A DNA stretch of 64,000 nucleotides from Papio anubis. Its lineage: Eukaryota > Chordata > Mammalia > Primates > Cercopithecidae. The stretch covers positions 26,742,998-26,806,997 of the forward strand of contig NC_044988.1 in assembly GCF_008728515.1 (NCBI RefSeq), in the 5' to 3' direction. Within the stretch, counting starts at the first letter, position 1. Each line of letters begins with the position of its first letter. A program made the position numbers and the translations under genes. Below are positions 33,312 to 51,004 of the stretch, piece after piece. The notes under the pieces were generated by a model. The model made no database searches. It was not told the DNA's origin and saw only the letters and a program-made list of their open reading frames with translations.

Positions 33312-34125
33312 ACAACAGAAAGATATTTACAAGATTAGGACAGAATCATCTCTCTTAATATTGAACCAACTGGACGATTTAGCTTTAAAAAGAGGAGGCC
33401 AGCCCCAGTTCCCACTAATAATGCTCTATTTCTGCACTCCACTCTATCAGATTTTGGTATTTGTATGAAAGCTAAGACTTCTTTGAAATACATGAAGCTA
33501 AGTGTTTGGGAAGAATGTTTCTTCTCTTTGATTGTTTTGACCCTCTGGATAGACAGCACAATCAATCTGAACAAAAACAACCCTGAGAAATTAAATTAGA
33601 ACAGTTTCTGTATTTACTGGCTGAGTTTCCTTAGGTCAAACTAGCTTCTAAATCTCATGAGCACAAACCTTCCTCTCCCAACCCATCTTTTAATCAATGT
33701 AAATAAACACAACATGAAGGACCCATGTGTGCTTTTTCATTGATAGAATTTTTTGTAAATAAATGATGAAAGAATTTTATAAAATAAGAGAAAGAGAGAG
33801 AGGATGAAAAACAGACCCACGTTTCCTATAAAACTGTTTCGACACAGCTGGCTTGCTCACTTTAAAAGAGTTCTGAGACCACTAAACTATATAAGAAATA
33901 ACTAATTAGCATACAACTTTAAAGACAATTTTAAAATATGAATGGATGTCAGATTTTAAGATATTCCTGTTTGGTTTTGAAGTCATGCAATACTTGTGAG
34001 ATGCATTTTGAAATTGCCTTGAAACTAGTTTAGACCCCAGTGTCCTAATGCATACAAGGAAAGCTATAATGTTTGAATTCCGATAACAGACACCATAGAA
34101 TGTACTCTTTTAAAATAAAATTGTG

Positions 34126-34425
34126 GCCAGGCACAGTGGCTCATGCCTGTAATCCCAGCACTTTGGGAGGCTGAGACGGGTGGCTCACGAGGTCAGCCTA
34201 GCCAAGATGGTGAAACCCCATCTCAACTAAAAATACAAAAAAATTAGCCGGGCATGGTGGTGCACGCCTATAATCCCAGCTATTCAGGAGGCTGAGGCAG
34301 ACAATTGCTTGAACCCAGGAAGCAGAGGTCGCAGTGAGCCGAGATTGTTCCACTGCACTCCAGCCTGGGTGACAGAGCAAGACTCCATCTCAAAAATAAT
34401 AATAATAAAATAAAAATTAAAAAAT
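34126..34425 (+). repeat. Alu with internal deletion
   Basis: GGCCAGGCACAGTGGCTCAT to an AATAATAATAAAATAAAAATT tail. About 20 bp are missing in the left arm, between CACGAGGTCAG and CCTAGCCAAGATGG. The ends share AAAATAAAAT. Confidence 0.92.
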
Positions 34426-34546
34426 AAAATGGTAAGACTAATTTGAAGCCTCCATTATCATTGATAAAATTAGCATTAGGCTTTTTTTTGTGGATGGACA
34501 TCCCTTCAGGAAGTATAATATCTAAGAGAAAGTCTTTTGTATTCTA

Positions 34547-34990
34547 TATTTTGATGCAAACGATAGAAACCAATCTCCAACTAGCTTAAGCCTAGAAGGG
34601 ATATATTGACTTACTGAAGGGCATAATGAAACTGGCCTTAGGGGCTGCTACAAGCAGGGACCCAACCACTGTCAGGATTTGCTCTCTTTCTCTTGCAAAT
34701 CGGCTTCATTTACTCTGATCAGTTTCACTGGCAGAGGACTCAGCGTCAGAGACAATGAACTCACCCCATTACAGAGACAAAAGGAACTTCTTTCTCCCAG
34801 CTTTAGTTTAAAACAAAACAAAGCAAAGCCAATAAAAGGATTCTGGTTGGCCTGTCTTTGTCACATCCCTGCCTTCTATCACTCTTGCCGGGGCCAGTAC
34901 CATATTTAATGCGGCCTGGAAAACACACCTACCTTGTGGCCATACTGGGTAGAAACTGTTTATAAAAGGAGGAGGTAATGGGTTCTGGCC
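34547..34990. repeat. Probable ancient interspersed repeat, unassigned
   Basis: Phrases such as GGATATATTGACTTACTGAA and GATTCTGGTTGGCCTGTCTT recall a common mammalian transposon or LTR, but I cannot place the family. Confidence 0.35.
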
Positions 34991-35807
34991 AGGAAAAATC
35001 AATAGTTATTGCATCCTCATCTTTTTAATATTTTGAGTGATAAAAGGAAAATAATTTGGCATTTAAGAAACAGATCCCAAATAACATACATCATGGAAAG
35101 AAACAAGGAAGAAAGAGGAACAAGAGATAACATTATTTTAGAGAGCAGCCTGGAGGACTTTATAAACATGTCAAGATGAAAATCCATCATTTCTACAGCA
35201 GGTACAGGTCTGACTCATTAGGGTGCATGATTCTAATGCCCAAGAAAACACCCTCCATAGCCAATGGGGTACACTGCAGGAGAAGTATACAAACAGCAGT
35301 TCTGTCTGAGAGACTGATTGGTGGTAGAATACTATGCAGTGGGGTGGGGTCACAAAAGTAAGAATATAATGGATATTTGGTTTATCCTAGCTTTGTTTAT
35401 AAGCAGTTTATTTTTTTGTTTTGTTTTGTTTTGCTTTTGTTTTTTGAGCTTTCCAATTATTCATTAGCCTTTCAGAACTTAGAAAGGAGGTTTGCAGCAT
35501 TGCAGTCATTCTTGGAATAGTTCAACTATCCCAATTCCAATTTCTCTAAGAATAAAGAGACCCAAAGAGGACACTGGCCTCCTCCAGGAGTAGAGAAAAA
35601 GCACCTGATTCACATAGAGGCCTAAGCTTCCATTTATGTGACTCCTATGCCTAGCCTTGACTCGGTCCTACAGACAGCAATGAAAAATGAAGAGGCTTCA
35701 TTTGTGTTGCACTTTTTAAACTGTTTTTTGAATCACTGATAGAATTCTGTGGACACTGGCTTCAATAGACCAAGCATCTTCTTATCTGGACACAACTGCC
35801 TGTCTAA

Positions 35808-40850
<5,043 letters not shown>

Positions 40851-40854
40851 ATTC

Positions 40855-42950
40855 TTTCTTCAGTCAATGAATATTTATTTTGTTTGTACTATGAGCTGGA
40901 AACCAGAGCACAAAGATGCCTGTGACAGAGGCATTGTCTTCAAGGAGCTTACAGTCCAGGAAAGGCCAGCTGACACTGACAATGCATGTGTAGAGATGGA
41001 GCCAAAGAATGTAGTCAGTTCTACCTGGGGTGGGAGATGAGACCTTGCAGAGAAAGGGAGGGTTGAGGTGAGCCACGCAATATGAGCTGATGTTTCAGGC
41101 AGATGAGAGCAGGAGGTGTAAGGAGGGGAGAATGGCCTTCCAAACTGCGAATTAGTATAAAAAGTTCCAGGAGCAACGGATAGTTTAGTACGGCTGATGG
41201 TAGAGTAAGAGGCAGAGACAGGAAGTAGGACAGAAGGGTCTGAGGAGAGAGACGGGGTACAGATCCTGGAGGACTTATACTCCATGCTCAGAATAGTACC
41301 ATGATCAAGATGTATGTTTTCATCAGAGCTCCCAAGCAAAAATGTGGAAGGTCCATAAGAGGGGTTGAGGTAGGAGGTGAGAGGTGAGAGGAAATTTCTA
41401 ATGCAGCAGCAGCTGGAATGGAGGAAACAGGCAGGATGAAATTTTAGGAAGGAACAATCAAAAGAACCTGAGAAGAAATCAGATGGTGCAGAGGGTGATA
41501 GTGGGAAAAGCGGATGAGGATTTAAAACAAAGGAGCTGGAGATTACACCAAGGTTTCTGGCTTAGTCTAAAGGGTGATGTCATTCACTGAGATAGAGAAT
41601 CTGGGACAAGGAACTATGGGGGTATGGGGATTTTTTCCGTCAAGATTGAACTGAGTTTGAGGTTTCTATGGGAATTCCAGGAAAACCATGAAGAAGGCTA
41701 TTTTGCACATAGAACTCTGGAGCTCAGTAGAAGCTGGACTGGAGATAGAGATTTAGGGATCAACTATATAACCACCATGATGGTTAATGCCATGATGGGT
41801 GAGCTTACCAGAGGGCACAAGTAGAGAGAGAAGAGAAGGCCAGAGTGGAATACTGAGTGGTCAACAGTGTCAAATGCAAGAGAAAAGTCCAACTGGGTGG
41901 ATATTTACAGAAGTCCATTTAGTTAGTCCTTCAGGAAGTCACTGGTGATTTTTGCCCAGGGATTTTTATTTCAGTGGCAAGTGCAAAAACCAATTACAGT
42001 GATGTAAGAGTAAATGAGCAGCAGGACAAAGCATTTACTAGGGAAGAGGGAGAGAAGTGCTGTATATGTATCAGCGGGGCAGGAGGGACAGAAAAAGCAC
42101 AATGTAGTAGAGCTCTAAGTGTAATCACCACTAGGAAAATGGCAGATGTCACTGACTTGGTACATATCACAGGAGTGCTCTGGGCCACCTCTTTGCATAG
42201 ATAAGTTGTATGTTTTCCCAGTCACGACTCTGCACCCGGATATAGTACAGGAAAGACAAATGGCTGGATTAATCCAAGATTGAGGCTTTGCTGTGCCCAC
42301 ATGGCAGAGAGAACAGGGACTAGGGCTATTAAAGATATTTGCAAGGGTTCTTGAAGTTATACATTGTGAGGTCTAAGATGAAGGGAAAAGGAAGGTGTAA
42401 AGTTGGTGAAAACCCCAGAGGAAAAAGGAATAATCAAAGGACTAGACTTCTAGCCTGAGAAGCAATTACATTGACTAAAGATCCTGAAGGCTGTGATGAT
42501 ACGATGTGGTCAGGGAATAGTAAATTGGTGTTCAGAATTAAGAGGTGAAGCAGTTTCGAATAACGATAAGGTCCAGGGGTAGCTACGAGGATGGGTTCTA
42601 GAACATGCTGAAGTTAAGGTCAAGTATCTTGAAGCTAGATTCTTCTGTGTTTATCAATACAGATATTGAAGTTGTTTACAATAATGACAGAAGGTGTGAA
42701 CGGGAAGACTTTGATCAAGATGATCTGAAACTTAAAAAAGAAAGGGCTTTTTGCACAAGAGTGAAAAACAGTAGTTTTGAAAAGACAAAGAGTATCAATA
42801 AAAATGCAGACATTACCTCTGGGAACCACAATGTAGAAAATGTGCAACCTCTACTTGAAAAGGTTACAGAGAGGTGGTGTCTTCCTCCAAGATGGATTTT
42901 AATTAAGTCAAGAAAATGGGGAAGTGGACTCATAAAAACATGAGAAAGAA
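40855..42950 (+). repeat. Ancient interspersed repeat, copy C, long and purine-rich
   Basis: Starts TCAGTCAATGAATATTTATT and AAGGAGCTTACAGTCCAGG, then runs for 2 kb of A- and G-rich text, including CAAGGTTTCTGGCTTAGTCT and GGTCAACAGTGTCAAATGCA. I know these phrases from a very common old mammalian repeat whose name I cannot give with confidence. No coding content. The right end is approximate. Confidence 0.5.
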
Positions 42951-43110
42951 GGCCAGATGCAGTGGCCCATGCATTTTGGGAGGCTGAGGCAGGAGGACCA
43001 TTTCAGGTCAGGAGTTCAAAACTCCAGTGACATATTATTGTGCCACTGCACTCCAGCCTGGGCAACAGAGCAAGACCCTGTCTCAAAAAAATAAATCAAT
43101 AAAAAGGTAC
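42951..43110 (+). repeat. Alu with large internal deletion
   Basis: GGCCAGATGCAGTGGCCCAT, TTTTGGGAGGCTGAGGCAGG and then CACTGCACTCCAGCCTGGGC, with an AAAAAAATAAATCAATAAAA tail. Only about 155 bp of the usual 300 remain. Confidence 0.88.
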
Positions 43111-44154
43111 AAGAAAGCAGAGGAGTTTGTATTCAGTGATAATTGGGTTCCAGAAGACTCAGGGGAAAAGGAGAAAAAGGGAACAGCAATAAGAGCTCAG
43201 GGGGCAGAAAGCCTGGCATCACATAAGGACAATAGCCCAGGGGAAGGTGGGTGGCTGGAGGAGCTGGCATTGTAGGAATAGAGGATGACAGAAAGAAGTA
43301 TGGTGGGAGTAACTTAACCAGAGTTTTAAGAGAGTTAAAGACTGGAACCCTAGTAGTATAAAAGGTCAGATGAAGCTAATGATATCTAGCCCCAAAAGGA
43401 TGGAATTGGAGACTTTGTGTAACAGAGAAGAGTAACTAGATCCTGAAGAGGAACCTCCCCAAATGGCTAGAGAATTCTCCATCTCAAAGGAGGCTCTCCT
43501 TTTGAAATTGGCAATGGCTTGTGATGCTAGAGAAGCATCATTCATCACCTTCCACAAAGGTGAACTCTTGATATAACCTTGGAATATTCCAACCTTGGAA
43601 TAGCGTTCACTCTCATACACTCTCACATGTATATGCAGACTCACATTTCTCTTTTCTCTCCTCCAGCCCTGCTTCTGCCAAGACATTTTTATCTATTCCC
43701 CAAATCCTCCTTTCTGTTGCCCCTTCTGAAAACCCTCTAAGGTCCCTGAGAGCTTGTACATTTGGAAAAAGCAGCCAGAGAAACTCAAGGGCTGTTTCTG
43801 GATTCTGTGCTGCCACCTTCCATTCCCTGGGGTGGGGGGTCCTGAGCCAGTACCTGCTTGAAATACAGGAAGAGAAGTGAGTACTTCTCCATACTATTCT
43901 ACCACACTAATTTAACCATCTTGTAAGTAAAAACAGGACACCCAAAATAAAAATAAACCCATCAGCTCCACGCATCCTAGACATAACCTACATGTTTCGA
44001 AGGAAAGATTATATATGAGGTAACTGTAATCTGGTGTCATCATAAATCATCTCACAGTGTGGCTGCAGGGATCTCTTAGACTCCCAGAATGGTGGTAAGT
44101 CTGGAAATTCTTCAGAACAGCCCTGTACAGAATCTATTGTGATGGTACTCATCT

Positions 44155-44335
44155 AGATCTATGTTGTCCAATACCACAGCTGCTCGTCACATATGGCTAC
44201 TGAGTGCTTGAAATGTGGCTAGTATAAATGAGAAACCAAATTTTTAATATTTCTCTTTTTAATTAACTGAGATTTTAATTTAAATAGCTGCATGTTGCTA
44301 GTGGCTACTGAATTAGATAGCTCTGTTCTAGAATA
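44155..44335. mobile_element. Short DNA transposon (MITE) remnant
   Basis: TATGTTGTCCAATACCACAG and GTCACATATGGCTACTGAGT, with GCATGTTGCTAGTGGCTACT on the other side, form the two ends of a common hAT-like MITE. Family not assigned. Confidence 0.5.
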
Positions 44336-44339
44336 TAAA

Positions 44340-44480
44340 AATCCTTTAGAATGCCAGCTCTGTGAGAGCAGGGACCACATTTTCCTTGTTCACTGCAGTG
44401 TCTCCAACACCTCAATCTGTGTCTCATACAATGTAGGTGCTCAGAAAATAGTTGGTGCATGAATTAAACTCCTTGAAGTG
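44340..44480 (+). repeat. L2 3' end
   Basis: AGCTCTGTGAGAGCAGGGAC, then CAATGTAGGTGCTCAGAAAA and TAGTTGGTGCATGAATTAAA follow the 3' end of L2. Confidence 0.75.
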
Positions 44481-44671
44481 GAGGATAGAGAGTGATGTTG
44501 TTATCTGCTTTAAACAATCAATCAAGCAAACAAAAAGATTTCAGGGACTACGTATAAAGAAACTAGAAAAGCTGAAGTGTCAGAAATGTCAGTGAAGATG
44601 AGAAAAAGAAGCTACGTTTGTTATAAAGGAATTTAAAATGTGAATTAAATGTAGTGATCATGGATTCATGA

Positions 44672-44692
44672 CACACACACACGCGCGCACAG
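44672..44692 (+). repeat. (CA)n/(CG)n microsatellite
   Basis: ACACACACACACGCGCGCAC. Confidence 0.9.
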
Positions 44693-44847
44693 GGTGGAGG
44701 CGGGGAGGAGTGAGAAAGGAAAGTGGAATCAAAGGGGATTCTAGAGTTAAGTTCCTGAAAGTAGCTAGCTAACTTTGTTTTCAAGAAGAAAATTCCAGCT
44801 GCATTCAAGAAATATCTATTGAAAAAGTCATGATTGTTGTATATGTG

Positions 44848-44976
44848 CAGAGATAAGGAAGGGAGGGAGGAAATGAGGGAGAGAAGGAAGTAAGAAAGGA
44901 AGGAGAAGATAAGGAAAGAAGGGAGGGAGGGAAGAAGGGAAGGAAGGAAGGAAGGAAAGAAAGGAAAGGAAGGAAG
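44848..44976 (+). repeat. (GGAA)n polypurine tract
   Basis: About 130 bp almost solely of A and G, ending in repeats of GGAAGGAAGGAAGG. The reverse strand is polypyrimidine. The reading frames over it (Ser/Pro/Phe-rich in translation) are low-complexity artefacts. Confidence 0.95.
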
Positions 44977-45829
44977 TTCGGCCCACCCACCCACTGGCCC
45001 TTGATTGTTGAGGGCAGCAGAGGAAGGAAGAGAGAGCTGTGTGAGCCCAGCTGCAGGACCAGTTGAGGCCCATGCAGAGAGCCCCACCAGCTCTGAGCCT
45101 CACCATGATAGCAGTGGTTGCCATGCATCCTGTAACTATGGCCTTTCCAAAGGCTGTGTTCTGACCAAACACAGCGAGGCAGATGGTTGATTTCCACTCA
45201 AAACAGAGTACACCCCTTCTTAATGACGTGGCAAGATTTTAATTGATCTTTATTAACAGCCACCAACAAATAGACTGATCTCCACACAGACTAACTATTA
45301 GCAGATGATCCCAGCAAGGCCCATGCTTTAGTTGATTTTCCCTCAAATGGGACAGAGTTCAAATAAGCCTGCAACCTCAATATGTAAGGGAAAGGAAGAT
45401 GCTCAAGATCTTTTGCAAGATACTATCCAGTGGAGCGAGTCGCTTCCTGCAGCTAGATTTCAGACCACGTCTGTCAAGTGATGTTTGACTGAATTGCTTG
45501 GCCTTCAGTCAAATATTTGATATCTAGGACATCAGTGCTAAGGTTCAAGATGAGTGCTTGCTTGGAAAAAGACCCCAATAACTTCAGGTCAAATGCAGGA
45601 TGTTGAGTCTTCATCTTAGTGACACACTCAATTCAAGGAGAGGACACCCACTGGTGAGTTAAGGATAGAGGTGGCTATTCCTTGACCCAGGCTGTGGTTA
45701 TGTGGGCTTTCATTTTACACTGGACATATATGTTTTATGGACTCTTCTGTGTATATATCTCATAACCTAATACACAAAGGAATAAAGGAGACATCCTGCT
45801 ATAATATTTTCCAGATTCTAGTTTGAATG

Positions 45830-46640
45830 GGTTCATTCATTCAGTGACATTTACTAAGCACTTCAAGTGCCAGGCTCTATGCCACAAGATTGGAGTTAAA
45901 AAGACATACTTTATTGCCTCGGTTTTGAAGGAAGTTGCTGAAGAAGACTGACACCTAAACACACATTACAAATCAGTGGGATATATATCACATATCTATC
46001 TCATATATATCACAGAGATGTTGTGTAAGGACTTAACTCAAAGGAAAGGACACAGTTTAGCAGTAGGAAGAGGGGACAGAGAAAAGGAAGGGAGGGCCAG
46101 ATGCACTCTGAGAAAGTCTCCTGGAGGTAACAGTTAAGCTGTATCACAAAGGATATTAAGCGTTTTTCAGACAGATAATGACAGGGCACTCTAAACAGAG
46201 GGACTGTTATGTACAAAGTCAGAGGCATGACAGAGCATGCCTGGCGTGGGCCTGTGGGGGCCAGAGAGAGTGGAGACATGAGGTGTCCTCCCTGGACCAG
46301 CCTGGAACTAGCCTCCGGGTTAGTTCCGTGTACCAGGTGCTCCCAAGCCCCCTGTACCTACCCTGGGTTAATGTGGACACCGTATTTTTTTTGTCTGATT
46401 TATTGTATGTATCCCTCAGTGGATTCTATCCATTGTGGGGGTTGGGGATGGGTTGGGGCCAGGGTCTGTATTCATCTTTTCCACCATTACTTGAGCAAAT
46501 AAGTGGAGAAGAGGTTAGTAAGGTAAATTGCTGTAAAGGGCTTTATATGTCAGGCTAAGCAACTTGGATCTTGTGGGAAATTCACAGGTCACCTTGTGTG
46601 GAGTCCCTTGTGAAGTACAGCTTCAGTTTATGGAACTCAT
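45830..46640 (+). repeat. Ancient interspersed repeat, copy D
   Basis: TTCATTCATTCAGTGACATT, TGCCAGGCTCTATGCCACAA, GAGAAAGTCTCCTGGAGGTA, AGAGGGACTGTTATGTACAA and TAAAGGGCTTTATATGTCAG are in the same order as in copies A, E and F. Confidence 0.55.
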
Positions 46641-47415
46641 AGGTGTCATTGAAGAGTGGGGAGATGGCAGCTAGAAAACATGCAACCATAATGCTCATTT
46701 CAGGGAAATTAGATAAGCCATAAAAAAGCCCTTTGTTCCAAAATATCTTCTAAAAGAGGGGTAACAACTTTCTCTTTTAAGAGTAGAAATATTCCCTGAA
46801 CAGGTTAAACCTGCTGACTCTTTTCCCCCTAATGTGAAGTATGTGAATCTCTCCTCTCAACCCTCAAAATAGCTGAAATCAGCATTCAGGAAAGGAGCGT
46901 TGAAATTGGGGCAGGTGACATGGAAGCTGATGGCTCAGCATGCATGAGGTGGGCCCTGAGCAGCCAGCAGCCAGCATGAAGCAACTGAGTGTCTGGAGGG
47001 CAAGGAAAGTGAGACAGGGTGTGGAGAGGCTTCACAAAGACACGTGGTGGCAGAACGGCTTTGCCAACGTTGCAATTTTGTCAAGGGTCCTGGCAGATGC
47101 CCAGTTTGCCTCCAGATACTGTCTTCTACTCTGCCTGCGGTAAATTGCTGATGCCTGAACTTGAATATCAGGATCATCTGAAGTTCTACAAGCCTCAGGC
47201 TCCTCAGTTCAGTCTGCAGGCATGGGCTTCCTAGCTGCAGCTTTTTCAGTTCAGCTAGTTTTCTCCTCCTCCAAACCCCATCTCTCCCCTTCTGGAAAAC
47301 TTACAGAGATGCAGAGGAGAGAAAGGAAGAGAGGAGGGAATGAATGTATTTATATACTACTCTCTCTCACTTTTTTCTTTTTTATCATTAGTTCATCCAA
47401 TCAAAAAATCTATTC

Positions 47416-47708
47416 CCACTTGGCACGGTGGTGCACACCTGTAGTCCCAGCTGCCCGTGAGGTTGAGGCAGGAGGACCACTTGAGCCCAGGAGTTCTGGG
47501 TTATGGTGTGCTGTGTTGATCGGGCGTCCACAATAAGTTCAGCATCAATGTAGTGACCTCCTGGGAGTGAGGGACCAGCAGGTTGCCTTAGGAGGGGTAA
47601 GCTGGCCTAGGTTAGAAATGGAACAGGCCAATGCTCCCATGCTGATGGGTAGTGGGATCATGCCTGTGATCATACCTGGGCAACATAGTGAGACTCCATC
47701 TCTAAAAA
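47416..47708 (+). pseudogene. 7SL RNA (SRP RNA) retropseudogene, near full length
   Basis: The sequence follows the whole 7SL RNA, not an Alu. It starts TGGCACGGTGGTGCACACCT, continues GTTGATCGGGCGTCCACAAT and AAGTTCAGCATCAATGTAGT, then GAGGGACCAGCAGGTTGCCT and GGCCTAGGTTAGAAATGGAA, and ends GGGCAACATAGTGAGACTCC. The S-domain, absent from Alus, is present. A short 3' piece (AATAGCCACTGCACTCCAG in the parent) is deleted. Many substitutions and no upstream promoter sign argue it is not expressed. An A-rich tail and a 13-bp target duplication (AAAAAATCTATTC at 47403-47415 and 47718-47730) show L1-type retroposition. Confidence 0.93.
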
Positions 47709-47840
47709 ACTAAAAATAAAAAATCTATTCTCCAGGAAACTCAAAGGTCTGAAAGGCCCAAGGACAACCCAGAGAAGCTGAGTACTCTCAAACAGGCTTT
47801 CTTGTGACCACAAGATAATCTCCCATAGTCAAGGTCTATC

Positions 47841-48063
47841 TCACTGGTTCTCAACCAGGGGCAGTTGCACCCCCTAACCACCACCCGGCAAAGAGACATT
47901 TGGCACTGCTGGAAGTATTTTGGTTGTCACAACCTAGGGGGCGCTACTAACATCTAGCAGTAGAGGCCAGGGATGCAGCCTAACATCCCATGATGCACAG
48001 GACATCTTCTCCAAAGAATTATCCCCCCCAAAATGTCAATGTGCTAAGATTGAGAAAACCTGG
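47841..48063 (+). mobile_element. MER20 (hAT-Charlie MITE), sense
   Basis: ACTGGTTCTCAACCAGGGGC, GAGACATTTGGCACTGCTGG, GATGCACAGGACATCTTCTC and AAGATTGAGAAAACCTG follow MER20 end to end. Third copy in the window. Confidence 0.92.
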
Positions 48064-48542
48064 GTTCTGAACCCAAAATTCAAATCCTTCTTATTGCTTC
48101 TCAAAGAAAAATGACACAATATAGTTGCCTCAATTTGTAAAAAGTCCTAAAGGACAGATCTGAAGGGGCTCCAAGTCCTCACACACTAAAGCCAGGCAGA
48201 GAGTGCTGCAGGTCCCCAGTGATCATCCCTTACAGGGTTTCACGACGTCACCCTCTGCTCTGCTCACTCTGTCTTCAGACCAAAGACCAAGTTAGGACAT
48301 CGGGCATTTAGAGTGTCTGAACAGTCAACATGAAGGACCACTTTTGGCAAACGCCAGTAGATCTTGTCCCATGCCCTTGGGCACCAGTTTTGGACATAAT
48401 AAGCTATCATTGCTATGAAGAACAAGAAGAACCCAGGGCCTTAACCTATCATTTATAATTTACAAATATTTTGCAAATCCAGGTGGAGTCTAGCAAACTT
48501 CAACACCTCCCTTCTCAACTTTGCATCTAAGAGACATAAGTC

Positions 48543-48560
48543 TTTTTTTTTTTTTTTTTT
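48543..48560 (+). repeat. T homopolymer run
   Basis: About 18 T followed by GAGATAG. Although it resembles an antisense Alu start, no Alu body follows. Confidence 0.85.
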
Positions 48561-49339
48561 TGAGATAGAAAAGCACCATGATGCACTCACAAAGAAAGTG
48601 GTCTGAGTGATCTCACATGTCCTGGTGAAATAGTTCAGTTCAATCAATCCAGCTCACTGTTTGTGATAAAGCACAAAGGGGAATCATACCCCCCATGATA
48701 AGACTCAATAGTGATATTTATTGACCAACTTAACACCACTGAACCAAATTGAAAACAGGTTTTAAACATGCACTGAGGCCAGTGACTCTCTCCTGAGTCG
48801 AGGGGCTAGCTTTACAGAATCACAGGCCTTGAAGCAAAAGGATGAAGTCTGCTATGTGCCCTTTTTAATATTCTGAACAAGGGCTTCAGAAGTAAAATGT
48901 CACTGTGAACTGAATGGTTACAGTACTGTTACAAGAAAGCCAGTTGCTGACAAGTACTTCAAAGTCACTCGTGCCACCTGAGGAACATAATGTTCAAGCA
49001 CTGAAGGAACTATACATGGTGCATGCGGTTCTATTCTACAGCAAGTAATTGAATATACAGGGCGGGGGACGCCTCTATCAAACAGGTCACGCACTAAAAG
49101 ACTGGATTCTTTCCTGTGGATTTAAGATTATCAACCTTATCAGGAGTCTACATAAGATAGCCAACTGCTGAAAATGTCACTGCTTTTTCCCAAATGTACG
49201 GCAGTCGTACTTAAGCAGATTGTATTGAATACAGGGATGCCTGAATTCTCTATTAACTACCAAGTGTGTTACAAAAACTATGTCTTGGGTTTCATGGGTT
49301 TCTTCTGACATTTCTAGGGAAAGGGAAACCAATTAACAT

Positions 49340-49545
49340 TTGTTGAGAGGCTATTACAGTGGCTGGCACCAGGCCAGGCACATGATACACTGTGACTCAT
49401 TAGTGCTGATTTACTGGTGATCTACATGAAGAGCAGAGGTTAAAGAACTTGTTGAAGGCACACAGCCAGGAAGTGGCAGAGGCTGAATTGGAATCCATGC
49501 CCATCTGACTTCTAGACCCACGCTCTTAACTTCTGCATTAGAACA
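49340..49545 (-). repeat. MIR
   Basis: TAACATTTGTTGAGAGGCTA, GAGGTTAAAGAACTTGTTGA, GGCACACAGCCAGGAAGTGG and GACCCACGCTCTTAACTTCT match reverse MIR. Confidence 0.85.
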
Positions 49546-49604
49546 GAAGGCTGCTTCCGTCTGAATCCAGAGCCTTGCGCTTTCCCCTACACCTCACTGC
49601 AGTG

Positions 49605-50031
49605 ACTGGACCACATCATGCATTTATTTACTTAGCAACCACTTATTACGAAGAGAAAGCAGTAAACAAGAGAGGCCTTGGCATGCACTTCATAGCAGTT
49701 ACATCTACTGTGGGATTCGGGGAAACAGTAAGTCAACAAATAAACAGCATACTTTGGGGTGGTCATAACTGCCAGGGAGAAAATAAGTCCAACTAGTAGG
49801 ATCAGAGTCACTGCAGTAAGGATGTGGGCATACAATTTTATAGAAAATGGTCAGTGGAAGGGCTTGAAGAGATAACATTGAGCCGAAATGTAAATAATGG
49901 AAACAGGCATGAAAAGAGCTGGGGAAGGGACATTCCAGACAGAGAGAACAGCAAGGGAAAAAGCCACGTGGTAGGAATGGTCTGGATGCTTTCAACTGGG
50001 ATCAGAAAGAATGCCAGTGTGACTGGAGTTT
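49605..50031 (+). repeat. Ancient interspersed repeat, copy E
   Basis: GAAACAGGCATGAAAAGAGC, ACATTCCAGACAGAGAGAAC and AATGCCAGTGTGACTGGAGT match the family of copies A, D and F. Truncated by the Alu that follows. Confidence 0.55.
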
Positions 50032-50362
50032 AAGATCTACAGCAGGGGCCAGGTGCGGTGATTCATGCCCTTAATCCCTGTAATACCAGCACTTTGGGTG
50101 GCCAAGGTGGGTGGATCATGAGGTCAGGAGTTTGAGACCAGCCTGGCCAAGATGGTGAAACCCCATCTCTACTAAAAACACAAAAATTAGCCATGCACAG
50201 TGGCGGACACCTGTAATCCCAGCTACTCGGGAGGCTGAGGCAGGAAAATCACTTGAACCCTGGAGGCGGAGGTTGCAGTGAGCCGAGATCGCGCCATTGT
50301 ACTCTAGTCTGGGCGACTGAGCAAGCCTCTATCTGGAAAAAAAAAAAGAAGATCTACAGCAG
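50032..50362 (+). repeat. Alu with 14-bp target duplication
   Basis: The body is 50046-50348, in sense. AAGATCTACAGCAG occurs at 50032-50045 and 50349-50362. It has a small internal duplication near its start (CCTTAATCCCTGTAATACC). Confidence 0.94.
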
Positions 50363-51004
50363 CAACTCAAGTTGGTGTAGCATGTCGTGGTGGAATTTCT
50401 GTGCTCAAGTATATGGTTTAATTCTAAATGAGGACTGGATTTAAGAACTGGATTTAAGAACAGGATCTGCAACTTTGCAGCTATTCAAGACACAGTGCAC
50501 TGCCAAAGGTTGATGGTCAGGAAGGTAGAGAATTGCCCAGAAACCACTGGTTTCCAGAATTAGGAAATGAGGAAGGGAGCTTCCTCCACCATTGAAGCCA
50601 TCCTGTGGCTTCCCAGAAGAGTTTCTAGGTCACTGACATGTGATACCTTGGAGAGTCTCAGAATCACCCATCATGGATAAATTAGACAGTACCATGAAAA
50701 ATACATTGTACTGCCCATGAGGAGATTCACCTGTCTCTACAAGTATGTCAAAATGGCATTCATCATGAAAACAGGGGGCATCCTGGTAATACAAATGAGA
50801 TATGGCTCATAGATGGGTCAGAAAATTACACATTGGAAAGAGGTAGCTAATGTCCCAAGATGCCAGCAGCATTGCACAGAATATAACGTACTCAGAGAAA
50901 AAGCTTGATGAAGAGGTTGCTTTTGGAAGTCATCATTAGTCCAACCACAGTTCATAGTTACGGAGTGCCTGGTGTGGGTAGAGAACTCGGTGAAGAATGG
51001 TTTG

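Noticed and set aside
44563..45197. Reading frames of 114-174 codons on the minus strand
   Set aside because: The Phe/Ser/Pro-rich parts are translations of the GGAA polypurine tract. The remainder has no recognisable domain.
48541..48570. Antisense Alu starting from the T run
   Set aside because: Only TTTTGAGAT resembles an Alu; the following sequence is unique. It is listed as a homopolymer run.
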